13,980 bases of DNA, taken from NCBI GenBank assembly GCA_030648225.1, contig JAUSIA010000328.1, positions 1-13,980 on the forward strand. The letters run 5' to 3'. The DNA comes from Ignavibacteria bacterium. GTDB lineage: Bacteria > Bacteroidota > Ignavibacteria > Ignavibacteriales > Ignavibacteriaceae. Below, in pieces: positions 7,951 through 13,980 of this stretch; the stretch's first letter is position 1, and each line of letters opens with the position of its first letter. Both the position numbers and the translations under genes were made by a program. The notes under the pieces were generated by a model. It saw only the letters and a program-made list of their open reading frames with translations. It was not told where the DNA came from and did no database searches.

Positions 7951-9198
7951 CTATATCAAATGTACCAGCAATCCATCTCTCAGCTTGGGTTCAAACCAGG
8001 TTGATTTTGGAGGCATAACTTCTCCTGCATCGGAAATTTTTATCAGGTCATCTAATGAAACAGGATACAATGAAAATGCAACTGCAGCTTTTCCACTGTC
8101 TACTAATTTTTCAAGTTCTTTTGTTCCCCTGATTCCTCCAACAAAATCAATTCTTTTATTTGTTTTAGGATCATCTATACCAAGTACAGGATTAAGAAGA
8201 AAATCCTGGAGAATGCTTACATCAAGACCTGAGCCGACTGAATCTGAAAGAGATAAACTTGCTATAACAGAATCTCTTGGTTTTATAAGATACCATTTCC
8301 CTTTCAGGTACATCCCGAAGCTTCTTTTTTCATTTGGTTCTTTTGACTTCGATTTTTCTAAATAAAATTTCTCACCAATTTCATTTAAGAATTCCTCTTC
8401 ATTTATTTCATTAAGATCATGCACAACCCTGTTATATGGTAATATCTTTAATTGTTCCGCAGGAAATATTACAGCAAGGAAGAAATTATATTCTTCATCT
8501 CCCGTATGATCAGGATCTTTCTCCATTTTTACTTTTCTTGCTCTGCTTGCACTTGCCGCTCGATGATGCCCGTCAGCTATATATAATTTTTTAACCTTAG
8601 AAAATTCGTTTATGATTGTTTCATTATATCTTTCTGAAACAATCCAAACAGTGTGTGTAACGCCGTCTTCAGCAGTAAAATTATATGTTGGTAAAGTTTC
8701 TTCGGTGGTCTCATTCACAATATTATTTATTTCAGATATTCCTTTATAAGTTAAAAAAACAGCACCTGTTTGTGCCCCTGTTGTAATTATATGGTTCGTT
8801 CTGTCATCCTCTTTTTCCTTACGGGTTTTTTCATGCTTCATAATCACATCTTTATCATAATCATCAACTGAAAACATAGCTGCAATACCAATTTGCGATC
8901 TCTTGTCCATTGTCAGTTTGTACAAGTAGAATCGAGGTTGATCATCTATCCGGAAAGGAACTTGTTTCGTTAACAAATCTAAATTCTCTTTTGCTTTTAT
9001 ATAAACTTCTTTGGAATAGGGATTTGTAGAAGGATCTAATTCTATTTCAGATCTTGTAACTCTCAGAAAACTCAGATCATTCCCTTCAGCTAAATTTCCA
9101 GCTTCTTCGCGGTTTACAACATCATAAGGTACACTTGCCACAAGATGTGCAGATTCTTTTGAAGGTCTTAATGCTCTGAAAGGTTTTATTATAGCCAT
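7951..9198 (-). CDS. DUF1015 family protein
   Basis: I place the start at ATG 9198, giving 415 residues: the family begins with MAIIKPFRALRP, exactly what follows this codon. The frame stays open to 9300, but the 34 extra codons do not resemble the family. Conserved motifs (415-residue numbering): SVPYDVVNREEA near 22-33, HEKTRKEKEDDR at 122-133, the His-pair motif ADGHHRAAS at 208-216, and PKSTWFEPKLRDG near the C-terminus. No signal peptide, so cytoplasmic. The biochemical function is not settled. In Bacteroidota the gene often lies by serC and serA, and here it is 70 bp upstream of serC on the same strand, so a role in serine or phosphoserine metabolism is a reasonable inference. It is divergent from the esterase gene; 182 bp separate the two starts. 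Confidence 0.9.
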   Translation of the reverse strand: MAIIKPFRALRPSKESAHLVASVPYDVVNREEAGNLAEGNDLSFLRVTRSEIELDPSTNPYSKEVYIKAKENLDLLTKQVPFRIDDQPRFYLYKLTMDKRSQIGIAAMFSVDDYDKDVIMKHEKTRKEKEDDRTNHIITTGAQTGAVFLTYKGISEINNIVNETTEETLPTYNFTAEDGVTHTVWIVSERYNETIINEFSKVKKLYIADGHHRAASASRARKVKMEKDPDHTGDEEYNFFLAVIFPAEQLKILPYNRVVHDLNEINEEEFLNEIGEKFYLEKSKSKEPNEKRSFGMYLKGKWYLIKPRDSVIASLSLSDSVGSGLDVSILQDFLLNPVLGIDDPKTNKRIDFVGGIRGTKELEKLVDSGKAAVAFSLYPVSLDDLIKISDAGEVMPPKSTWFEPKLRDGLLVHLI

Positions 9199-9323
9199 AG
9201 AAAAGATATACTTCCGGTTAAGAAAAAATTGCATTGTAAAAATCCGCAAAATATCATAAAGATTCCATTCGACCGGTGTTAATTTGAACTCGATCAGCAA
9301 TATATTTAATCCCTAAATTTTGA

Positions 9324-9354
9324 TTGGCTTTCAAACGAACTATATTTATTTTTG
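9324..9354 (+). promoter_or_regulatory. Bacteroidota-type promoter for esterase gene
   Basis: A -33-like TTGG (9324-9327) is separated by 19 bases from TATTTTTG (9347-9354), which fits the Bacteroidota -7 consensus TAnnTTTG. Transcription would begin near 9360, so TTG 9324 cannot be the start codon on this transcript and ATG 9381 becomes the likely one. The rest of the divergent gap (9199-9380) shows no other clear signal; no good promoter was recognised for the minus-strand DUF1015 gene. Confidence 0.5.
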
Positions 9355-9380
9355 GCGGCATAATTATTGAACTTAAAGAA

Positions 9381-10238
9381 ATGTATAAAAAGATTTTAAA
9401 GGATAAAATGCATTACGATAAAGATCAGACAGGAATAATCCCTGAAGAAATGTTGAAAAAGGTTAACAGGATATTTAAAAAAGAAAAAAGAAAAGACAGA
9501 GTAAAAATAATTGGTTATGTAAGGTATCACAGGAAATTTTATTCTGCTCATTTAGATAATAAAAGAGATATAATCGTCTGGCTCCCTCCATCCTATAAAG
9601 AAGATTTAAAAAGAAATTACCCGGTTCTTTATATGCAGGATGGACAGAATATTATGGATCCAAAAACATCTTATGCGGGTATGGACTGGCGTGTTGATGA
9701 AACTTTAACAAAACTAATAACACAAAAGAAGATACAGGAAATAATAGTTGTTGGAATTTATAATACAAAAAAGAGACTCGAGGAATACAGTGATACAGAA
9801 AAAGGACACAGCTATATTAAATTTATTACTGAAGAGTTGAAACCTTTTATTGATTCCGAATACTGCACCCTAACCAGCAGGGGAAACACTGCCGTAATGG
9901 GTTCATCTATGGGAGGTCTTATATCCTTCCTTATTGCCTGGAATCATCCCGAAGTATTTTCAAAAGCTGGATGTATGTCAAGTGCATTTTATTATCAGGA
10001 TGATAAAGCAATTAAGATGGTTAAAGATTACAGTGGTCCCAGGAAGAATATTAAAATTTATATAGATCATGGTGAAGATGGGCTGGTACGGGGACAAAAA
10101 ATGTTTTGTGCACTTAATGCAAAAGGTTACCTTATCGGAACAGATATAGATTATTACTATGCCCCCGGTGCCGAGCATAATGAAAAAGCCTGGGCTGACC
10201 GGCTGGAGAGACCTTTATTGTTCTTCTTTAAAAAATAA
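9381..10238 (+). CDS. Esterase D-family alpha/beta hydrolase
   Basis: With the ATG start at 9381 the protein has 285 residues. A TTG at 9324 would add 19 residues, but it lies inside the probable promoter. After a basic, charged N-terminal ~40 residues, the putative-esterase fold begins: DIIVWLPPSYKED, then YPVLYMQDGQNI, the cap-side GMDWRVDETL, the nucleophile elbow VMGSSMGG with Ser176, then IDHGEDG with acid candidates Asp229 or Asp233, and GAEHNEKAW with catalytic His266. The triad therefore looks intact. Relatives hydrolyse S-formylglutathione, siderophore esters or feruloyl and other short acyl esters; the substrate here cannot be assigned. No signal peptide is evident, suggesting a cytoplasmic enzyme. 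Only 25 bp separate it from the following phosphatase gene, so they are probably cotranscribed. Confidence 0.85.
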   Translation: MYKKILKDKMHYDKDQTGIIPEEMLKKVNRIFKKEKRKDRVKIIGYVRYHRKFYSAHLDNKRDIIVWLPPSYKEDLKRNYPVLYMQDGQNIMDPKTSYAGMDWRVDETLTKLITQKKIQEIIVVGIYNTKKRLEEYSDTEKGHSYIKFITEELKPFIDSEYCTLTSRGNTAVMGSSMGGLISFLIAWNHPEVFSKAGCMSSAFYYQDDKAIKMVKDYSGPRKNIKIYIDHGEDGLVRGQKMFCALNAKGYLIGTDIDYYYAPGAEHNEKAWADRLERPLLFFFKK

Positions 10239-10263
10239 TTTATAATTTACTTCTTTTGTAAAG

Positions 10264-10902
10264 ATGAATAATTTTACTAAAATATTTTTACTCCTCTCAC
10301 TTCTTATTTATTCATGCGCACCAAAGCTCACAAATCTTGACTTTGTTAAAGAAGAGATTGCTGCATATTATGAATTAGGTAACTATGATGAAGAAGTTAA
10401 TACGGTAATTTCTGATGCTATAAAAGAGTTTGAATCAGTCGAAGCTGAAGATTCAACAGCAGTTATTTTTGATATTGATGAAACAGCTCTTTCAAACTAT
10501 GAAATTGAAAAGAAAACAGAATTTGGTTATGTGCCTGAGATATGGGATAAATGGGTTGAGGAAGCAAGAGCACCTGCAATTCCCGGTGTAAAAAATCTAT
10601 ATGAATTCCTTATTAAAAAAGGAATAAAAATTATTTTCATAACTGGAAGAAAGGATTATCATTACAACTCTACATTTAAAAATCTCCATTCTTCTGGCTA
10701 TACATTATTTGATACATTGATTGTAAGAATGAAAGATGAATATACTTTAGGTGCCGTTGATTTTAAAAGTAAGAAGAGAGAAGAATTAACTTTCAGAGGA
10801 TATAAAATTGTTGGAACTGTGGGGGATCAGTGGAGTGATCTCAAAGGATCATTTCACGGGATTCAGGTTAAGATTCCGAATTATCTTTATTATATAGAAT
10901 AG
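10264..10902 (+). CDS. Class B (HAD) acid phosphatase lipoprotein
   Basis: The 212-residue product starts with a lipoprotein signal (hydrophobic to residue 16, then YSC with Cys18), so it is membrane-attached and periplasmic or surface-facing. HAD motifs are complete: FDIDETALSN with nucleophile Asp70 and acid Asp72; FITGRK (Thr127, Arg129); the motif III region FKSKKR (Lys168-Lys171); and GDQWSD with Asp188 and Asp192 for Mg. This matches the acid phosphatase class B / lipoprotein e(P4) superfamily, which removes phosphate from nucleotides and other monoesters. The variant GDQWSDL and the ending IPNYLYYI look closer to the plant vegetative-storage-protein branch than to GDNLxDF of bacterial e(P4). 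It follows the esterase by 25 bp in the same direction; no Shine-Dalgarno is seen. Substrate unknown. Confidence 0.87.
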   Translation: MNNFTKIFLLLSLLIYSCAPKLTNLDFVKEEIAAYYELGNYDEEVNTVISDAIKEFESVEAEDSTAVIFDIDETALSNYEIEKKTEFGYVPEIWDKWVEEARAPAIPGVKNLYEFLIKKGIKIIFITGRKDYHYNSTFKNLHSSGYTLFDTLIVRMKDEYTLGAVDFKSKKREELTFRGYKIVGTVGDQWSDLKGSFHGIQVKIPNYLYYIE

Positions 10903-10912
10903 TCTTCCCTGT

Positions 10913-10947
10913 CATCATCCAGTATCAAGAATCTAGTATCCCGCATC
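10913..10947. repeat. Degenerate 7-bp tandem repeat (five units)
   Basis: Five successive heptamers all end in ATC: CATCATC, CAGTATC, AAGAATC, TAGTATC, CCGCATC, with consensus roughly nAGnATC. The array fills the middle of the 91-bp gap between the phosphatase and valS and stops just before the valS -7 box. Its role is unknown. Confidence 0.6.
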
Positions 10948-10960
10948 CATAAAAAATCCT

Positions 10961-10968
10961 TATATTTG
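10961..10968 (+). promoter_or_regulatory. Likely -7 box of the valS promoter
   Basis: TATATTTG matches the Bacteroidota -7 consensus TAnnTTTG exactly and lies 25 bp before ATG 10994, implying a short leader of about 20 nt. No convincing -33 TTG element is seen at the expected distance, which falls in the heptad repeat. No T-box-like leader fits in this space. Confidence 0.45.
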
Positions 10969-10993
10969 CACTTCATAAATTAGATAAAATCAA

Positions 10994-13675
10994 ATGCCCG
11001 AAACAAAATTTTCAGAAATTCCCAAAGCATATAATCCATCAGAAGTTGAAGATAAATGGTACAGCTACTGGCTGGAGAATAATTTATTCCGCTCAGAAGT
11101 TGATGAAAGTAAAAAGCCTTATACGATTGTAATTCCCCCGCCAAATATAACCGGTAGCCTTACAATGGGGCATATCCTTAATAACACTATCCAGGATATT
11201 CTCATCCGTACAAAAAGAATGCAGGGTTTTAATGCCTGTTGGGTTCCGGGAACAGACCATGCATCAATTGCGACCGAAGCAAAAGTTGTTGCTTTCCTTA
11301 AAGAAAAAGGAATTGATAAAAGAGAAATTGGCAGAGAGGAATTTTTAAAGCACTGCTGGGAATGGAAAGAAAAATATGGCGGGATAATTATTCAGCAGCT
11401 AAAAAAACTCGGCGTAAGTTGTGATTGGAACCGGGAGCGTTTTACAATGGATGATCATTACTACCAAAAAGTAATCGAAACTTTTGTTGCTTTATACAAA
11501 GAAGGGAAAATATACCGTGGCTATAGAATGGTAAACTGGGACCCCGCATCTCGTTCTGCAATCTCAGATGAAGAGGTAATTTACAGAACTGTAAACGGGA
11601 AACTCTGGTATCTTAAATATCCCGTTAAAGATTCTGATGAATTTATTATTGTTGCAACGACGCGTCCTGAAACAATGCTTGGTGATACAGGCATTGCTGT
11701 TAACTCTGAAGATGAAAGATATAAAAAGTTTATCGGCAAAAAGGTTATGCTTCCAATAGTTGGTAGAGAAATTCCAATCTTTGCAGATGAATACGTTGAT
11801 AAAAATTTTGGAACTGGTGCAATTAAAGTAACTCCTGCTCATGATGTAAATGATTATCAGATGGGATTAAGACATGATCTTGATTTCATAAATATCTTTA
11901 ATGAAGATGCAACCACAAATGAAAACGTTCCTGAGGATTTAAGAGGAATAGATAGGTTTGCTGTCCGTAAAAAAGTTGTAGAAAAATTTGAAAAGCTTGG
12001 TTTGCTTGCTAAGGCAGAAGATTACCAGACAAGCATTGGTTATTCTGAACGGGGTGGAGTTCCAATTGAACCTTACCTGTCAGAGCAGTGGTTTATGAAA
12101 ATGTCTGAACTTTCAAAGCCAGCGCTCAATGTTGTAAAAGAAGGAAAAATAAAATTTTATCCCGGGCATTGGGTTAAAACCTATGAACACTGGATGAGCA
12201 ACATAAAAGACTGGTGCATTTCACGCCAGCTTTGGTGGGGACACAGGATTCCTGTCTGGTATTGCATAGGAGATGAAGCGTGCAAGCTTGAGTGTAAAGA
12301 ACCGATTGTTACAGTTGATCCTCCTGAAAAATGTCCTCATTGTGGTTCTAAAAATCTGAAACAGGATGAAGATGTTCTTGATACCTGGGCATCAAGCTGG
12401 CTTTGGGCTTATGCTGTTTTTAAAACCGGGGAAGAACAAAAATATTATTATCCAACCGATACACTTGTTACTGCACCAGATATTATTTTCTTCTGGGTTG
12501 CAAGGATGATAATGGCGGGGCTTCATTTCAAAAAAGATATTCCTTTTAAAGATGTTTATTTTACAAGCGTAATAAGAGATTTGCGTGGAAGAAAGATGAG
12601 CAAATCGCTCGGCAACTCTCCAGATCCTCTTGATGTTATTAAGGATTATGGTGCTGATGCACTTCGTTTTACAGTTATTTATTTAGCGCCGCTCGGGCAG
12701 GATGTCCTTTTCTCTATAGATAAATGCGATATTGGAAAGAACTTTGCGAATAAGATCTGGAATGCAGGAAGATTTCTTTTATTGAATTCAGAGAATATAA
12801 AAGTTGATGAAAGCCTGCTTGATAAGCATATTGATTTTTCAGATGAATGGATTAGCTCAAGATTTCACCAAACGCTATCACAGCTCAATGAAGCGATGGA
12901 AAAATTTGAAATCAATAATGCAACTAAAATCATCTATTCTTATGTATGGAATGATTTCTGTGACTGGTCCATTGAATTGATGAAGAACAGGATTTATGCA
13001 GGAAGCGATGCTGCAAGTCCCGATTCTATCGGGGAGATAAAATCTGCGGTTCTTACAAGAGCATTAAGGAATTTTGAAAACCTGCTGAAAATTGTTCATC
13101 CTTTTATGCCATTTATTACTGAGGAGCTGTGGCAATTAATAACTGAGAGGAAAAACGGAGAAAGTATTTCAACTTCAGATTATCCGAAATTTGATTTATC
13201 AAAAATAAATTCTTCTGCTGAAAAGGAAATGGAGTTTGTACAGGATGTTATTACTGCTCTAAGAAATATCCGCGGTGAGATGAATATTCCTCCTTCAAAG
13301 CAGATTAATGTTTTCATTAAATCTTCTGAAGTTGGAGATCACCAGGTTGATTACATTAAAAAGCTTGCAAAAGTTAATGAAATAAAAATTGGTAAGACTC
13401 TTACCAAACCAAAGGCAAGTGCTTCAGCAGTAGTAAAAGAAACCGAGATTTATGTTCCTCTTGAAGGGCTGATTAATCTTGATGTTGAAAGAAACAGATT
13501 ACAAAAAGAAATTACCAGACTTGAAGGGGCATTAACAAGTGTTGAGAAAAAACTTTCAAACGTGAAATTTGTTCAGAATGCTGCACCGGAAGTTGTTGAA
13601 AAGGAGAGAGTGAAAAAGAGGGATTGGGAAGTGAATCTTGAAAAGTTGAAAGACATTTTCAGTAACCTGAATTAA
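10994..13675 (+). CDS. valS: Valine--tRNA ligase
   Basis: ValRS charges tRNA-Val with valine in the cytoplasm. The 893 residues are within family range. Domains in order: the N-terminal catalytic half with PPPNITGSLTMGH (residues 48-60), where the usual first His of the HIGH motif is Thr57; GTDHASIATE (86-95); the CP1 editing domain with ATTRPETMLGDTGIAV (221-236) and PAHD with Asp284, used to clear mischarged Thr; WCISRQLWWGHRIPVW (407-422); a Cys cluster (424, 430, 434, 447, 450) including CPHCGS, likely zinc-binding; DEDVLDTWASSWLW (458-471); KMSKS at 534-538; an anticodon-binding helical domain (about 610-790); and a C-terminal coiled coil (about 826-890) that contacts tRNA. The start has no Shine-Dalgarno but lies just after a -7 box and matches the family N-terminus. 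It appears to be transcribed on its own and to be functional apart from the HIGH variant. Confidence 0.98.
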   Translation: MPETKFSEIPKAYNPSEVEDKWYSYWLENNLFRSEVDESKKPYTIVIPPPNITGSLTMGHILNNTIQDILIRTKRMQGFNACWVPGTDHASIATEAKVVAFLKEKGIDKREIGREEFLKHCWEWKEKYGGIIIQQLKKLGVSCDWNRERFTMDDHYYQKVIETFVALYKEGKIYRGYRMVNWDPASRSAISDEEVIYRTVNGKLWYLKYPVKDSDEFIIVATTRPETMLGDTGIAVNSEDERYKKFIGKKVMLPIVGREIPIFADEYVDKNFGTGAIKVTPAHDVNDYQMGLRHDLDFINIFNEDATTNENVPEDLRGIDRFAVRKKVVEKFEKLGLLAKAEDYQTSIGYSERGGVPIEPYLSEQWFMKMSELSKPALNVVKEGKIKFYPGHWVKTYEHWMSNIKDWCISRQLWWGHRIPVWYCIGDEACKLECKEPIVTVDPPEKCPHCGSKNLKQDEDVLDTWASSWLWAYAVFKTGEEQKYYYPTDTLVTAPDIIFFWVARMIMAGLHFKKDIPFKDVYFTSVIRDLRGRKMSKSLGNSPDPLDVIKDYGADALRFTVIYLAPLGQDVLFSIDKCDIGKNFANKIWNAGRFLLLNSENIKVDESLLDKHIDFSDEWISSRFHQTLSQLNEAMEKFEINNATKIIYSYVWNDFCDWSIELMKNRIYAGSDAASPDSIGEIKSAVLTRALRNFENLLKIVHPFMPFITEELWQLITERKNGESISTSDYPKFDLSKINSSAEKEMEFVQDVITALRNIRGEMNIPPSKQINVFIKSSEVGDHQVDYIKKLAKVNEIKIGKTLTKPKASASAVVKETEIYVPLEGLINLDVERNRLQKEITRLEGALTSVEKKLSNVKFVQNAAPEVVEKERVKKRDWEVNLEKLKDIFSNLN

Positions 13676-13680
13676 AATCC

Positions 13681-13697
13681 GAGTTTCATATAAACTC
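13681..13697 (+). terminator. Weak hairpin after valS
   Basis: GAGTTT (13681-13686) pairs with AAACTC (13692-13697) around CATAT, five bases after the valS stop. Only TCCTGTTT follows, so there is no proper T-tract; it may be a weak terminator or 3' stabiliser. Apart from this hairpin and an FNR-like palindrome, the 190-bp gap to the next start holds nothing clear. Confidence 0.3.
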
Positions 13698-13721
13698 TCC
13701 TGTTTAATAGGATAAGTTCTT

Positions 13722-13735
13722 TTGATTTATATCAA
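13722..13735. promoter_or_regulatory. FNR/CRP-type operator candidate
   Basis: TTGAT-TTAT-ATCAA is an exact match to the FNR-family half-sites TTGAT-N4-ATCAA. It lies 130 bp upstream of ATG 13866 and 46 bp after the valS stop. FNR-type regulators respond to oxygen or nitric oxide. The distance would suit activation only if the transcription start lies well upstream of the gene. A 10-bp half-site match can arise by chance in AT-rich DNA, hence moderate confidence. Confidence 0.4.
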
Positions 13736-13865
13736 TGACCCCTCAAGAAATTCTACTTTTTTACAGTGACTGAATTCACAATACCCTGCTATTAAAATTC
13801 CTTTCTAATGAAATTATTGTATCTTAAATAGTCTTTTTTAGTGAATGGATTATAAAGGAGTGAAT

Positions 13866-13980
13866 ATGTTAAGAAAAATAAATTTCTTTTGTACATTAGT
13901 AATTTTATTAACAGGGATTGAAATTACAAATGCTCAATATGCACCGGAAGGAAAACAATTTGGTATTGGAATTATACTTG
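13866..13980 (+). CDS. Secreted or outer-membrane protein, N-terminal fragment
   Basis: Only the first 38 codons are in the window; the gene continues beyond the right edge. They encode a signal peptide (basic MLRKINF, hydrophobic CTLVILLTG, probable cleavage after NA at residue 23), then QYAPEGKQFGIGIIL. The short Gly-rich alternating stretch at the end looks like the first strand of an outer-membrane barrel, but so little is visible that the family cannot be named. The start is secure: GGAG (13857-13860) lies five bases upstream. An FNR-like palindrome upstream may regulate it. Confidence 0.75.
   Translation, partial: MLRKINFFCTLVILLTGIEITNAQYAPEGKQFGIGIIL

Noticed and set aside
9246..9253. 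TATTTTGC on the minus strand as the DUF1015 -7 box
   Set aside because: It is one base short of TAnnTTTG spacing and no TTG element lies at the expected distance upstream.
10264..10902. HAD phosphatase as SerB completing the serine pathway with SerC
   Set aside because: Its motifs are those of class B acid phosphatases, it carries a lipoprotein signal, and it is on the opposite strand from serC.
13817..13827. TTGTATCTTAA as a promoter for the last gene
   Set aside because: Only a partial match to the -7 consensus with no -33 element; too weak to list.

Overview
The window looks like chromosomal DNA from a free-living member of the Bacteroidota/Chlorobi (FCB) group, most probably an Ignavibacteria/Melioribacter-type organism. 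The clues are low GC, a secreted giant protein with a C-terminal type IX secretion (T9SS) sorting domain next to a PorV/PorQ-type outer-membrane barrel, lipoproteins with Bacteroidota-like lipoboxes, mostly weak Shine-Dalgarno sites, and -7 boxes of the Bacteroidota type (TAnnTTTG). The taxonomic call is an inference from gene content, not from a marker phylogeny.

Layout. (1) Positions 2-4045, plus strand: the 3' part of a large T9SS cargo gene (5' end outside the window), a strong hairpin, then a PorV/PorQ-family barrel gene ending at a classic rho-independent terminator. (2) 4227-6188, plus: a membrane-anchored SGNH hydrolase with TPR repeats, one pair of which sits inside the hydrolase fold. 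(3) 6306-9198, minus: in transcription order a DUF1015 gene, serC (phosphoserine aminotransferase) and a small lipoprotein, separated by two different REP-like palindromes. (4) 9381-10902, plus, divergent from DUF1015: an esterase-D-family alpha/beta hydrolase and, 25 bp later, a class B acid phosphatase lipoprotein. (5) 10994-13675, plus: valS, preceded by a degenerate 7-bp tandem repeat and a -7 box. (6) 13722-13980: an FNR-type palindrome and the first 38 codons of a secreted or outer-membrane protein that runs off the window.

Two upstream-extended reading frames need shorter starts. DUF1015 most likely starts at 9198 (not 9300), where the family's conserved N-terminus begins. The esterase most likely starts at ATG 9381 (not TTG 9324), because a good Bacteroidota-type promoter covers 9324-9354.

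How the genes fit together: the cargo/PorV pair fits T9SS export and surface delivery. SerC provides the transamination step of serine synthesis, and its DUF1015 neighbour is a frequent companion of serine genes in Bacteroidota but has no settled function. ValRS is housekeeping. I see no phage, CRISPR, insertion sequence, tRNA or rRNA, and no convincing new multi-gene system. The points worth a second look are the cargo/PorV pairing, the TPR-interrupted SGNH enzyme, the palindromes around serC, the heptad repeat, the changed HIGH motif of ValRS and the FNR-like site. No stretch longer than about 190 bp lacks a gene.
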